64,000 bases of DNA, from contig NZ_CP045121.1 in the NCBI RefSeq assembly GCF_011492965.1, positions 124,001-188,000 of the forward strand, written 5' to 3'. Positions 1 to 9,183 of the stretch are shown piece by piece (position 1 is the stretch's first letter; each line of letters starts with the position of its first letter). The position numbers and the translations under genes were made by a program. The notes below the pieces were generated by a model that worked only from the letters and a program-made list of their open reading frames with translations, ran no database searches and had not been told where the DNA came from. The stretch is from Rubrobacter marinus (GTDB lineage Bacteria; Actinomycetota; Rubrobacteria; Rubrobacterales; Rubrobacteraceae).

Positions 1-1
1 C

Positions 2-622
2 CTCATGGGCAAGGGCGTGAGCGGCTGCGCCACGTGCGACGGGTTCTTCTTCAGGGAGAAGAAGGTCGCGGTCGTCGGCGGCGGCGACACGGCGATGGAG
101 GAGGCGCTGTTCCTGACGAAGTTCGCCTCGGAGGTTTTCCTGATCCACCGCCGCGACGAGTTCCGGGCGTCCAAGATCATGGTCGAGCGCGCCCGCAACA
201 ACCCGAAGATGACGTTCGTCCTGGACTCCGAGGTCGAGGACATCCTCGGCGAGAACTCCGTCGAGGGCGTGAGGGTGAAGAACGTCAAGACCGGCGAGGA
301 GACGGAGATCGCGGTCGAGGGCTTCTTCACGGCGATCGGCCACGAGCCCGCCACGGCGATCTTCAAGGGCCAGGTCGAGATGGACGGCGCGGGGTACATC
401 TTGCAGAAGGAGCATACGATGACGAGCGTGCCGGGCGTCTTCGCCGCGGGCGACGTCTCGGACACGCGCTACCGCCAGGCCGTGACGGCGGCGGGCGACG
501 GCTGCCGCTCGGCGATCGACGCGGAGAGGTGGCTGGAGGAGCAGGGCGAGGCCGAGAACGCCATCGACCCGGGCTCCTGGACCGCCGAGAAGGACGAGAA
601 GGCCGGGGTCTGGGCGGGCTAA
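2..622 (+). CDS. trxB: Thioredoxin reductase, C-terminal part (5' end outside window)
   Basis: FAD/NADPH-dependent reductase that passes electrons from NADPH to thioredoxin in the cytoplasm. The reading frame is open to the window edge, so the N-terminal FAD-binding half is missing. Visible are the redox-active CATC disulfide motif near the start, the NADPH-binding glycine motif [10 protein letters not shown], the HRRDEFRAS segment typical of the NADPH domain, and the C-terminal FAD motif GVFAAGDV. The protein ends with an acidic tail of about 30 residues beyond the usual end of the family. A strong hairpin follows the stop. Family assignment is secure; only the upstream extent is unknown. 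Confidence 0.95.
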   Translation, partial: LMGKGVSGCATCDGFFFREKKVAVVGGGDTAMEEALFLTKFASEVFLIHRRDEFRASKIMVERARNNPKMTFVLDSEVEDILGENSVEGVRVKNVKTGEETEIAVEGFFTAIGHEPATAIFKGQVEMDGAGYILQKEHTMTSVPGVFAAGDVSDTRYRQAVTAAGDGCRSAIDAERWLEEQGEAENAIDPGSWTAEKDEKAGVWAG

Positions 623-647
623 CCTCCCCGGCCCGGTAGACCGGTCT

Positions 648-692
648 CCAACGCCGACGCCCCCGTCGTAACGGCGGGGGCGTCGGCGTTGG
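648..692 (+). terminator. Perfect 18-bp hairpin downstream of trxB
   Basis: Positions 648-665 pair perfectly with 675-692 around a 9-nt loop. There is no T tract, so this may be a Rho-assisted or actinobacterial T-less terminator. A TATAGT hexamer at 702-707, just after the stem, is a candidate -10 for the next gene. Confidence 0.65.
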
Positions 693-739
693 CGGTGCTG
701 CTATAGTGTCGCGCAAGACGTGCGCGAACGGGAGGAGAG

Positions 740-1183
740 TTGGAGGAGCCAAGGGAGATCCTGCTCGTCGAGGACGACGAGGACCAGGTGATGCTCGCGA
801 TGCGCGCCATGCGCAAGCACGGGATCGTCGACGAGGTCGACAAGGTGGTGGTCGCGAGCGACGGCGAGGAGGCGCTCGACTACCTTTTCGGCCGCGGCGA
901 GTACCAGGGGCGCGACACGAGCGTGACGCCGGAGTTCGTGCTGCTCGACGTGGACCTGCCGAGCACCACGGGCCTCGGGGTCTTGGAGGAGCTCCGGGCC
1001 GACGAGCGGACGGAGCTCCTGCCCGTCATCCTCTTCTCCGCCTCGAACCGTCGCGGCGACGTGATCGAGGGCTACAAGCTCGGCGCCAACTCCTACGTCA
1101 CGAAGCCGACCAACTTCGACGACTTCTCCCAGGCGATGAGCCACCTCGGCTGGTACTGGCTGAACTGGAACGAGACGCCCTGA
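740..1183 (+). CDS. Single-domain response regulator (Rcp1/CheY-like)
   Basis: 147 aa, receiver domain only. The acidic pocket is the EDDED stretch near residues 11-15, the phospho-acceptor is Asp70 in FVLLDVDLP, and the conserved lysine is Lys122 in VTKPTNF. The long insert between beta-3 and the preceding helix (FGRGEYQGRDTSVTPE) and the LFSASN segment resemble phytochrome-partner regulators of the Rcp1 type. It starts at TTG 740 behind a GGAGGAG ribosome site. There is no output domain, so it probably acts by protein contact with a kinase or effector. No cognate kinase adjoins it; the two-component pair at 2.1-4.2 kb is separate. Confidence 0.88.
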   Translation: MEEPREILLVEDDEDQVMLAMRAMRKHGIVDEVDKVVVASDGEEALDYLFGRGEYQGRDTSVTPEFVLLDVDLPSTTGLGVLEELRADERTELLPVILFSASNRRGDVIEGYKLGANSYVTKPTNFDDFSQAMSHLGWYWLNWNETP

Positions 1184-1308
1184 CGCCGTAGCCGGTCCCG
1201 GGGCCACGAAGCCAAACCCGGCACGCATTGCGGTACCCGCCCGGTCCGAGCGGCGACGGGCCCGTTGCCGGCTCGATTCGCGAGCCACGCGGCCCGCCAG
1301 ATTGAACC

Positions 1309-1656
1309 CTAGCCCCGAGCGGTCCGCGAACGGTTCAGTCTTTCGACCGTGTCGAAGAGGGAGAGCAGGTCCTCTATCGTGGGGTTGGAGGTCTCGGTGA
1401 GGCGTCCGTCCAGGAACAGTCGTGCGGGCCGTTCGGAATCGTTGGAGAGCTGTATCCAGGCTGCGGTGGAGGCGAGGTCTCCGGCGTCCAGGCCGTCGCA
1501 GATCACCAGATCCGGCGCCATCAGCACTGCCTCCTTCTCGAACCTGCTCGGCTCGGCAACCGTTACCCTGGCCTCCGGGCGCAGCGCCTGGATGGCGACC
1601 GCTATCGCCTCCCGGTAAGAGCGGTAGTCGTCGTCGAAAACCACCAAGACCTGCAT
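1309..1656 (-). CDS. Hypothetical protein, 115 aa, receiver-like fold possible
   Basis: The ATG at 1656 is preferred because residues upstream of it in the same frame look like translated non-coding sequence. The protein begins MQVLVVFDDDYRSYREAI and contains MAPDLVICDGL, a pattern like a receiver domain in which an acidic cluster follows beta-1 and an aspartate follows beta-3 (LVICD). No conserved T/S-K switch pair is obvious. It may be a degenerate or atypical receiver domain. No signal peptide or membrane segment is seen. It faces the response regulator gene tail to tail. Function is not recognised. Confidence 0.6.
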   Translation of the reverse strand: MQVLVVFDDDYRSYREAIAVAIQALRPEARVTVAEPSRFEKEAVLMAPDLVICDGLDAGDLASTAAWIQLSNDSERPARLFLDGRLTETSNPTIEDLLSLFDTVERLNRSRTARG

Positions 1657-2091
1657 CTTCGTATCCCATCTTCTGAACCAGGCTTGACCGTGCGGGGACG
1701 AGCGTGAGGACCCGATGCCGCGGGTTTCCGGGCTCGAAGCCGCCGGGGCCTTGCGCTTCGAGGAGCGCGGCCGAACCGGGTGGGGTTCCACGACTCTACT
1801 CATCCCATCCTCCCGAGAACCGTTCCGGGTACTCCCGCCGCCGGAGGAAGCACCCTTCGCCGAAGCCGTCGCGGGGAGCCGCACGAGGCGGTGCGAGGGG
1901 TACCACCCGTCCGTGGTCCCGGCCCGTGGCCCTCGCCTCGTCGTACGCCGTGCCGGTCATGGAACCCTCCCCTGGCTTCTGGACCATCTACACCTCCGAG
2001 TTTGAACGCCGAACCTGTCTTTGGCATGTGGGGAAGATGACGTTTTCGACAGAAAAGGAGCCCGGGGATCGGGGGGTGGGATAACATAAGT
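1657..2091. other. Intergenic stretch, no gene recognised
   Basis: About 435 bases between two divergently oriented genes. Frames here give arginine/proline-rich translations without protein-like features. The end (2071-2090) carries a G-rich segment followed by GGGATAACATAAG, which may hold the promoter and ribosome site of the two-component operon. No clear -35/-10 pair could be assigned. Confidence 0.4.
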
Positions 2092-2783
2092 TTGGAGATG
2101 AGAAGGATCCTGCTCGTGGAGGACGAAGCGTACCTCGCCCGGATGATCGCCCGGGTGCTCGGCGAGGAGGGGTACGCGGCGGACACCGTCGGGAACGGAC
2201 GCTCCGGTCTGACGCGCGCCCTGGCGGAGCCGTTCGACCTGCTGATCGTGGACTGGACGCTCCCCGACCTGGACGGGGTCCAGATCGTCCGCAGGCTCCG
2301 CGCGGCGGAGGTGAGCGTGCCGGTGCTGATGCTCACCGCGCGCGGCCAGATCGAGGACCGGGTCGAGGGCCTCGACGCGGGCGCCGACGACTACCTCACC
2401 AAGCCCTTCGCCCTCCCGGAGCTCCTCGCCCGCGTGCGGGCGCTCACGCGCCGCCCGAGCGGGGAGCCCGTGGAGGCGGTCATCAGGGCCGGCGACATAG
2501 CGCTGGACCCGGTCCACCACGCGGTTCGGCGCGGCGGCGAGCGCGTGGAGCTGACGGCCAAGGAGTTCGCCCTGCTGGCTACCCTCGCCAGGCACCCCGG
2601 CCAGGTCTTTACGCGCTCGCTGCTGCTCGCCACGATCTGGGGGGGGACGAGCGAGGTCTACACCAACGTGGTGGACCTCTGCGTCTCCCACCTCCGCAAG
2701 AAGCTCGACCGCCCCGACGAGCCCTCCCACATACGCACCGTGCGCGGGTGGGCTACTCCCTGCAGCCCCGGAACGGTAGGTGA
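2092..2783 (+). CDS. OmpR-family response regulator (one apparent 1-base deletion)
   Basis: DNA-binding response regulator of a two-component system. The receiver domain has the acidic pair in LLVEDEAY, the phospho-Asp in LIVDWTLPD and the lysine in [10 protein letters not shown]. The C-terminal winged helix includes [18 protein letters not shown] and [13 protein letters not shown]. After IRTVRG the frame is wrong by one base: restoring one G at about 2746-2750 gives the standard ending [13 protein letters not shown] and a TGA at 2781-2783. That stop overlaps the ATG of the kinase gene. Start is TTG 2092 or ATG 2098. The present sequence reads straight into the kinase frame and mimics a hybrid protein, which is probably an artefact. 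Confidence 0.88.
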
Positions 2784-4167
2784 TGTTCAACAGGAGCCGC
2801 ACACGCATCACGCTCGGGTACGTGGGCATCCTGGCCCTTATCCTGATCTTCTTCAGCGTCACGGTCGTCGTGCTGTTCTGGGACGAGCCGCCGAGCAGCA
2901 AGACGCGCTGCTCGTCCGGGAGGCGGAGAGCAGGAGGAGCATCGTCCTCGGTGGGGGCGACGGGGGCGCCGGTAGCACCTACGCGGGCGGCTCCGACGAG
3001 TTCGGCTGGTCGGTGACCGGTCCCGACGGGCGTCCCTTCTCCCGGATCACCACGGGCTCGGACCTCGGTCTGCCCCGCCCCGACCTGGCCCGGCGGGCGG
3101 TCCGGGAAGGGACCGTCCTCGATACCTTCGAGGGACCGGGGGGAGACCTGCGGGTCGTGAGCCTGCCCGTCAAGCAGTCGGGGGAGGTGGTCGCCGTGAT
3201 CCAGGTGGCGCAGTCGCGCGAGTTGATCCAGGAGACCGTGGGGGAGCTGGTCTTCGTCCTGGCGCCGATGGCGATCCTGGCGCTCGTCCTCGCCGCCATC
3301 GGCGGGCTCATCGTCTCCGGGAGGGCGATCCGGCCTATCAGGACCGCCTTCGACAAACAGCGCGCCTTCGTGGCGGACGCCTCGCACGAGCTGAAGACCC
3401 CGATCACCCTGATCCGGGTAGACGCGGAGATGCTGGCCCGCAGCCCCAAGACCGACGACGACCGGCAGTTTCTGGACCACCTCGTCGGGGAGACCGAGAG
3501 GATGGACGCCGTCCTCTCGGACCTTCTGGTGCTGGCGCGGCTGGACAGCGGCCAACTGGACGTGGCTCGCGAGCGCTTCGACCTGACCGGGGTGCTCGCC
3601 GAAGCGGTCGGCCGGTTCGAGGGCCGGGCCGCCGCCGAGGGCGTTCGTCTCGAGGCCGAGCTCCCCGAGGGGCTCTACGCCCGCGGCGACGGAGGACGGA
3701 CGCACCAGATTCTGGCGGCGCTCCTCGACAACGCCCTGAGGTACACGCCCGCGGGCCGCACGGTCGCGGTCACCGCGCGTCTGAACGACGGCCGGACCGA
3801 GGCCACGGTCGCCGATTCGGGCCCCGGGATCGCCCCCGGCAACCTCTCTCGCGTCTTCGACCGTTTCTACCGGGCCGAAGCCGCCCGCACGGGGGGAGAG
3901 GGAGGAACGGGTCTCGGGCTCGCCATCGCCCGCGACCTCGCTCGCGCTCAGGGCGGCGACCTGACGGCGCGCAACACGGAGGCGAGCGGGGCCGAGTTCT
4001 GCCTGAGCTTGCCGGCGGTGGCGCGCGAGGTGCCGGAGGGGGACGCCGCGCGGGGTCCGGGCGCGGAACACGTCCCGGCCCCGATGCCGGTGCGGGCGCG
4101 GGACGGGCGCGGGGCGGAGGAGACGGGGCCCGGCGGGAGTACCGCGGGCTACGGGCCGCCGCACTAG
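2783..4167 (+). CDS. Sensor histidine kinase (one apparent 1-base deletion)
   Basis: Membrane-bound HisKA-type kinase partnered with the upstream regulator. It starts at ATG 2783 in an ATGA overlap. The first transmembrane segment ([20 protein letters not shown]) is in one frame and the rest in another, so a base is missing near 2885. After the extracytoplasmic region come a second membrane segment (about 3250-3315), the H box [15 protein letters not shown], the N box [10 protein letters not shown], the G1 motif [11 protein letters not shown], the F box VFDRFYRAE and the G2 motif [12 protein letters not shown]. The C-terminal tail of about 45 residues is low-complexity. The signal sensed is unknown. 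Confidence 0.88.
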
Positions 4168-4454
4168 CTTAAACAACGTAGAGAAAAACCGCCCCTTCGG
4201 GGGTGGGAGGTCCCCCTCCGAAGAGCGAACATACCCCGTAGACGGTCCGTGCGACGCGGGAAGGTGATCGACTTCAAGGCGGAGACCTCCACAACGCCCG
4301 CCAGGTGCGCGTCCAGCGGCGCCAGCTTCGAACGAGCGCCCGCTCGCGCGCGGCGTCCGGAGATCGTCGGAGAACCGACGCGTCGGAGCGGGCCATGAGC
4401 GAGAGTTTGCGCCCCCGGCCCGGAGGATCTCCCGCACGAAGAGATGCACGGGTG

Positions 4455-5507
4455 ATGACGCTGGCCCCGAGCCGGTGGGGTACCCTGGCGCTCTTGCCGG
4501 CGGCCCTGGTTGCCGTGCTTCTCTTCTCGGTCGTTTGTGCCCTGCCCGCGAGGGCGGAGCCGTCGAGGAGCGGGCCGGTAGATCCGGGGACGGGGTTCCC
4601 GGCCTGGTTGGGGGACTCGGAGGGTCTGCGGCTGGAGCCGTGCTTTGTGGGGGCGAACTGCTCGGCGATCGTGCCGGATCCCTCGCGCCCGCCCTCGGCG
4701 CCCGGCAACATCGGGGACCGCGTGGTCTACTGGTCCGCCAGCGCGGAGATGACGACGCGCGGCGGCGGCCGAGCGCTGCTGCAACTGACCAAGCAGGGCG
4801 GGTTTCTTCCCGCCGCGGGACCGAAGGACGACGCCCGGCAGGTCGTCAGCAGGATCCGCATCCAGGTCGACAACCTGGTGCCGGGCGCGGCGTACAAGGT
4901 AACCCATCCCTACGGGGTGGAGACGTTCCTCGACGTGGACGGCGGGCGCCGGAGCATCGACTTCACCGAGGACGTCGGGTGCATCCAGGCGCCGTGCAGC
5001 GAGTTCGCGGCGGGCCTGAACGGTCGCGTGGACCCCTGGCTGGCGTGGGACACGCTCGGCGCCCCGGCGGGAGGGCCGCCTGCGGGGTACGTGGGAGACC
5101 CGGCAATACCCCACGAGGTGACCGGCAGCCCCTTCAGCGACGCCGACGGGGCCCGGCAGAACTACTTCGAGATCGAGGGGCCGGACGTGGGGGGACCGGG
5201 GGTGGACGTCGTGCGGACGGACCTGTTTCGCGTCGAGGGCAAGCTCGCGGGGCTCGCCGCTTTCGCCGACCCGAAGGGCGGGTTGCACGGGGGGGTGCGA
5301 TCGGTGACCCTCGCCGCGTCCGACCCCGACGCGGAGATCTTCTACACGACCGACGGCACGGAGCCGACGGCGAGGAGCACGCCGTACGAGGGGCCGTTCG
5401 ACGTCGCCTCCTCGACGACCCTGAAGTTCGTCGCGCTCGGCGAGGCCGGCCCGGCGGGCGATAGGCCCCGGTCGCCCGTCGTCACGGAGACCTACCACGT
5501 GGACTAG
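4455..5507 (+). CDS. Secreted protein with chitobiase-type C-terminal domain
   Basis: 350 aa from ATG 4455. This start places a good signal peptide at the N-terminus (hydrophobic LALLPAALVAVLLFSVVCAL followed by ARA-EP). ATG 4395 is possible but would add a long arginine-rich leader. The middle of the protein is not recognised; it contains a Cys pair in PCFVGANC and another in GCIQAPC that may form disulfides. The last 60-70 residues (IFYTTDGTEPTARSTPYEG) match the beta-sandwich domain found at the C-terminus of chitobiase/hexosaminidase and many surface proteins. No catalytic domain is visible. Likely an exported or surface-associated protein of unknown role. Confidence 0.72.
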   Translation: MTLAPSRWGTLALLPAALVAVLLFSVVCALPARAEPSRSGPVDPGTGFPAWLGDSEGLRLEPCFVGANCSAIVPDPSRPPSAPGNIGDRVVYWSASAEMTTRGGGRALLQLTKQGGFLPAAGPKDDARQVVSRIRIQVDNLVPGAAYKVTHPYGVETFLDVDGGRRSIDFTEDVGCIQAPCSEFAAGLNGRVDPWLAWDTLGAPAGGPPAGYVGDPAIPHEVTGSPFSDADGARQNYFEIEGPDVGGPGVDVVRTDLFRVEGKLAGLAAFADPKGGLHGGVRSVTLAASDPDAEIFYTTDGTEPTARSTPYEGPFDVASSTTLKFVALGEAGPAGDRPRSPVVTETYHVD

Positions 5508-5616
5508 ACGGAAGCCGTCCCGGCGCCGGGGGGCCCCGGATCGATCACGAAGGGCCGCCCTGACGGCCGGTAGGCGGTACTCCGCCGACCGCGCTCGCCG
5601 AACTTCCGGGGCGCTC

Positions 5617-5937
5617 CTACGCCGGGGACGAGAAGCGGAGCCCCACCACGCCGACGACTATGAGGGTGATGGAGATCAGGCGTACGAGGTCGCTCGACTC
5701 CTTGAGGAACAGGATGCCGAGGACCACCGTTCCGGCCGCGCCGATGCCGGTCCAGACGGCGTAGGCCGTCCCGACGGGGAGGCTCTTCATCGCGATCGAG
5801 AGCAGGTAGAAGCTTATGCCGCCGGAGACGGCCATCCCCACCGTCGGCCAGAGCCGGGAGAAGCCCTCCGAATACTTCAGGCCGAGGGCGAGGCCGATCT
5901 CGAAGAAGCCGGCGATGACGAGGTAGACCCAGGCCAC
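5617..5937 (-). CDS. SMR-family exporter, guanidinium (Gdx/SugE) subtype
   Basis: 106 aa with four membrane helices. The essential membrane-embedded Glu13 is in VIAGFFEIGLALGLKYSEGF, and the helix-3 segment LPVGTAYAVWTGIGA is typical of the Gdx/SugE branch, which exports guanidinium as a dual-topology dimer, more than of multidrug EmrE. It starts at GTG 5937, two bases after the polX stop, so the two are co-transcribed and probably translationally coupled. No guanidine riboswitch is seen directly upstream because that space is polX coding sequence. The guanidinium substrate is inferred from family resemblance. Confidence 0.88.
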   Translation of the reverse strand: MAWVYLVIAGFFEIGLALGLKYSEGFSRLWPTVGMAVSGGISFYLLSIAMKSLPVGTAYAVWTGIGAAGTVVLGILFLKESSDLVRLISITLIVVGVVGLRFSSPA

Positions 5938-5938
5938 T

Positions 5939-7645
5939 TTACTTCCCCTCTCTCAGGTAGGCCTCGAACTCCGCGAGCGGGAGGGTGTTCACGACGCTCC
6001 CCTTCTCGACCCAGGCGCGCCGGGCCTGGGAGACGCCGAACCTCGCGAAGCCCAGAGCGCCCTCGTCGTGGGCGTCGGTGTCTATCGTGATCTTTACGCC
6101 CGCGCCGATCGCCTCGCGGACGTAGGGGACGGAGAGGTCGAGGCGATCCACGTAGGAGTTGAGCTCCAGGGCCGTGTTCGTCCGGGCGGCCTCCCTTATG
6201 AGGCGGGAGACGTCGACCTCGTAGGGCTCGCGGCGGTTCAAGACGCGGCCGGTGGGGTGCGCGATCGTCCGCACGTAGGGGTTGTTTATGGCGCGGATCA
6301 TGCGCTCCGTCATCGCCTCCTCGCCGATGTTGAACGACGTGTGGATGCTCGCCACCACGAAGTCGAGCTCGGCGAGCAGGGCGTCCTCGTAGTCGAGCGT
6401 GCCGTCCTTGAGGATGTCGACCTCGGAGCCGTTGAGCAGGCGGATCTCGCCGTACTTCTCGTCCGCCTCGCGCACGGCCTCTATCTTCCTCTTCAGCCGC
6501 TCGGGGGAGAGGCCGTTGGCCACCTTGAGGCTCTGGGAGTGGTCGCAGAAGACGAGGTACTCGTAGCCCAGGGATATCGCGGCCTCGGCCATGCTCTCGA
6601 TCGTGCCGCGGCCGTCGGAGAAGTTCGTGTGGACGTGCAGGTCGCCGCGGATGTCTCCGACCTCGATCAGGTCGGGAAGCTCCCCCTTCTCTGCTGCCAA
6701 GAGCTCGCCCGCGTCCTCCCGAAGCTCGGGCGGGATGTACGGGAGGCCGAGGCGCTCGTAGAGCTCCGCCTCCGAGGCGACCGGCTCGTACTCGCCCGTC
6801 CCGGCCCTGGCGAGGCCGTACTCGGAGATGTTCAGCCCCCGCTTCACCGCCCGCTCCCGCAGCACGATGTTGTGGGCCTGGCTCCCGGTAAAGTGGTGCA
6901 GGAGCGCGCCGTACGCCTCGGGCTCCACGATCCTGAGGTCCACCTCGACCCCGCGTGTCTTGATGAAGACCTTGGTGGGTCCGTGGGCGAGCACCTCTTG
7001 GACGAACGGGGCCTCCGCGAAGGCGTCGGCCAAAGCCTTCATCTCCCCCGACGACGCGACGATGTCGAGGTCCCCGATCGTCTCCTTCTGTCGCCTCAGG
7101 GAGCCCGCGACCTCGGCCCTCTCGCAGGCGGGGTGGGAGCGGACGAACTCGAGGATCTCACCGGCGAGGTTCGTCGCCTCGTTGAGCAGCATCCGCTTCT
7201 CGGTGGCGTTGTACGTGCGGGCGGCCTTGAGGACCCGCTCCTCGCTCTTCTTGCCGAAGCCCTTGAGGGCGGCGAGCTTGCCCTCCTCCAGAGCGCCGAG
7301 CTCCTCGACGCTCGTGATCCCGAGCTCCCGCCACAGGCGTCCGGCCGTGCGCGGCCCGACCCCGGGGAGGCGGGTCACCTCGACGAGCCCGGCGGGCACC
7401 TCTTCCAGGAGGTCCGAGAGAAGCTGGGGGGTGCGGTCCTCGGCGAGGTCCCTTATCACCCCGGCGGTGGCGGCGCCGACGTGGGCCAGCTTCGTGAGGT
7501 CCTCCATCTCGCGGACGGGGCGGCCCTGGGCCACCACCGACTCCGCGGCGCGCCGGTAGCCCAGGATGCGGTAGTAGGCCTCGTCCTTGATCTCCATGAG
7601 CGTCGCGATTCTCTCGAGCTCGCGAGCTATCTCGCCGTTCTGCAA
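5939..7645 (-). CDS. polX: Family X DNA polymerase / PHP-domain 3'-5' exonuclease
   Basis: 568 aa, full length for bacterial PolX, a gap-filling repair polymerase. In order it has the 8-kDa-like HhH region (LPGVGPRTAGRLWREL, LKGFGKKSEERV), the palm with catalytic aspartates in ETIGDLDIV and in VEVDLRIV, and a C-terminal PHP domain beginning DLHVHTNFSDG with further metal ligands in FCDHSQ, NGSEVDI, ASIHTSF, IAHPTGR and TIDTDAH. The PHP metal ligands look intact, so exonuclease activity is likely. TTG 7645 follows a GAGGAGG ribosome site. This gene supports a strong DNA-repair capacity, as expected in radiation-tolerant lineages. Confidence 0.95.
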   Translation of the reverse strand: MQNGEIARELERIATLMEIKDEAYYRILGYRRAAESVVAQGRPVREMEDLTKLAHVGAATAGVIRDLAEDRTPQLLSDLLEEVPAGLVEVTRLPGVGPRTAGRLWRELGITSVEELGALEEGKLAALKGFGKKSEERVLKAARTYNATEKRMLLNEATNLAGEILEFVRSHPACERAEVAGSLRRQKETIGDLDIVASSGEMKALADAFAEAPFVQEVLAHGPTKVFIKTRGVEVDLRIVEPEAYGALLHHFTGSQAHNIVLRERAVKRGLNISEYGLARAGTGEYEPVASEAELYERLGLPYIPPELREDAGELLAAEKGELPDLIEVGDIRGDLHVHTNFSDGRGTIESMAEAAISLGYEYLVFCDHSQSLKVANGLSPERLKRKIEAVREADEKYGEIRLLNGSEVDILKDGTLDYEDALLAELDFVVASIHTSFNIGEEAMTERMIRAINNPYVRTIAHPTGRVLNRREPYEVDVSRLIREAARTNTALELNSYVDRLDLSVPYVREAIGAGVKITIDTDAHDEGALGFARFGVSQARRAWVEKGSVVNTLPLAEFEAYLREGK

Positions 7646-7692
7646 AGGGTACCTCCTCGTGGCTGCGGCAGCCCTGAGTATACGCGCAGCCC

Positions 7693-7721
7693 TTGGTCCT
7701 CCCCCGGGGCCCGGTTACAAT
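7693..7721 (+). promoter_or_regulatory. Promoter of the PAP2 gene, leaderless geometry
   Basis: TTGGTC at 7693-7698, a 17-nt spacer and TACAAT at 7716-7721. The ATG at 7730 lies only 9 nt beyond the -10 box, so transcription should begin at or next to the start codon. No Shine-Dalgarno sequence precedes the ATG, consistent with a leaderless mRNA. Confidence 0.55.
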
Positions 7722-7729
7722 CTCCGCTT

Positions 7730-8455
7730 ATGCTCCGAAAGAAGATCCTGGGACGCGAGCTGGGCCACCACCTCACCCAGTGGCTCGGTCAGACGCTCAC
7801 CGTCGGGCTGGCCCTCGGTCTGCTGCTCTCCCTGGGCGTCATCCTGCTCTTCGCCAAGATCGCCGAGGACGTCGTGGAGGGGGAGAGCCGGGCCTTCGAC
7901 ACGGCGGTCCTGCTCTGGATCGACAACAACTCCCCGGAGTGGCTCTACGGGCCGATGCTCGTGGTCACGACCCTGGGGTACTACTGGTTCGTCGTCCCCC
8001 TGCTCGTCGTCGCCACGGCGGTCTTCTACTGGAAGCGGCGCAGGATCTCCGCCGTCCTCCTCCCCATCGCCACCCTGAGCGGGATGGTGCTGACCACGGT
8101 CTTGAAGGACGTCTTCGAGCGCGCCCGCCCGGACCTCTTCGAGTCGGGATACACCGCGTCCTTCTACTCCTTCCCGAGCGGCCACGCCACCATCGCCGTC
8201 GGCTTCTACGGGACGCTCACCCTCCTCGTCGCCTGGCGCCTCAGGGGCCCCACGCGCTGGGCGGTCGCCGCCGCGGGGACGTTCCTCGTCCTCCTCATCG
8301 GCTTCAGCAGGCTCTACCTCGGTGTCCACTACCCGACGGACATCCTCGCCGGTTTCCTCGCGGCACCCTTGTGGATCAGCGCGATCGGCCTCTCCTACTT
8401 TCTGTGGCGGGCGGTGCGCGGCGCGACAAAGATCCGCTGGGACGACGAGGAGTAG
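7730..8455 (+). CDS. PAP2-family membrane phosphatase
   Basis: 241 aa with about six membrane helices. It carries the three-part acid-phosphatase signature of type 2 phosphatidic acid phosphatases: KDVFERARP (residues 126-134), FPSGH (148-152, nucleophile-assisting His152) and SRLYLGVHYPTD (193-204, catalytic His200). Likely substrates are phosphatidic acid, undecaprenyl diphosphate or a related lipid phosphate at the outer face of the membrane. The next gene is a DedA protein, a family implicated in undecaprenyl-phosphate and phospholipid flipping, so a shared role in lipid-carrier recycling is plausible. Confidence 0.9.
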   Translation: MLRKKILGRELGHHLTQWLGQTLTVGLALGLLLSLGVILLFAKIAEDVVEGESRAFDTAVLLWIDNNSPEWLYGPMLVVTTLGYYWFVVPLLVVATAVFYWKRRRISAVLLPIATLSGMVLTTVLKDVFERARPDLFESGYTASFYSFPSGHATIAVGFYGTLTLLVAWRLRGPTRWAVAAAGTFLVLLIGFSRLYLGVHYPTDILAGFLAAPLWISAIGLSYFLWRAVRGATKIRWDDEE

Positions 8456-8499
8456 GCCGGGAGTAGAAATCCGCGGCCCGGGGTGATAGCTTCCCCTCC

Positions 8500-9135
8500 G
8501 TGCTCGAAACCATCCTCCAACCGCTCATAGACTGGGTCACGGTGACCATCGGGGACCACGGCCTCTTCGCGGTCTTCGGGCTGATGCTGCTGGAGAGCAT
8601 GGGGATACTCATCCCGTCGGAGGCGATCTCGCCGTTCGCCGGCTTCCTGGTCTCGGAGGGCAGGATGGGCCTCTTCGGGGCCGTGACGGCGGGCGTCCTC
8701 GGGAACGTGGTGGGCTCCTGGGTCGCGTACTTTATCGGGCTGTTCGGGGGAAGGGAGCTCTGGGAGCGCTACGGGCGCTTCGTCGGGGTCCGCGCGCACC
8801 ACCTCACGGTCGCCGAGAAGTGGTTCGACAAGTACGGCGAGTTCACGGTCTTCGTCTCCCGGTGCCTCCCCGTCGTAAGGACGTTCATCTCCTTCCCGGC
8901 AGGGACCGCCCGGATGAACTTCGCCAAGTTCAGCGTCTACACGCTCCTCGGCTGCATCCCGTGGGTCTTCGCCCTCACGTACCTCGGCTACCTGCTCGGG
9001 GAGAACTGGGACACCATAGGCGACTACCTGCACTACCTCGACTACGCGGTCGCCGTGGCGTTTATCGTCGGGGCCGTCTACCTCTTCTACCGCTGGCGCT
9101 CCTCGCGCTCCCGGGGGCCCAAGAGGGTCAAGTAG
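8500..9135 (+). CDS. DedA-family (VTT/SNARE-associated) membrane protein
   Basis: 211 aa, GTG start. Typical DedA features are the early acidic membrane motif (LLESMGILIPSEAISPFAG), the glycine-rich GVLGNVVGSWVAYFIG, and the conserved FVSRCLPVVRTFISFPAG segment whose arginines are essential in this family. Characterised relatives act as membrane-potential-dependent lipid flippases, including for undecaprenyl phosphate. It lies 44 nt after the PAP2 phosphatase on the same strand, suggesting a common lipid-carrier function. The short basic C-terminus (RSRGPKRVK) should be cytoplasmic. Confidence 0.9.
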   Translation: MLETILQPLIDWVTVTIGDHGLFAVFGLMLLESMGILIPSEAISPFAGFLVSEGRMGLFGAVTAGVLGNVVGSWVAYFIGLFGGRELWERYGRFVGVRAHHLTVAEKWFDKYGEFTVFVSRCLPVVRTFISFPAGTARMNFAKFSVYTLLGCIPWVFALTYLGYLLGENWDTIGDYLHYLDYAVAVAFIVGAVYLFYRWRSSRSRGPKRVK

Positions 9136-9183
9136 GCGCCCCTTTCGCGCGCGGGGTCCCGCGCGCTCTCCCAGAATGGCTGG

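Noticed and set aside
2092..4167. A 691-residue response-regulator/histidine-kinase hybrid protein
   Set aside because: The normal regulator ending and the kinase's first membrane helix are both found in other frames with an ATGA overlap, so the fusion arises from two missing bases.
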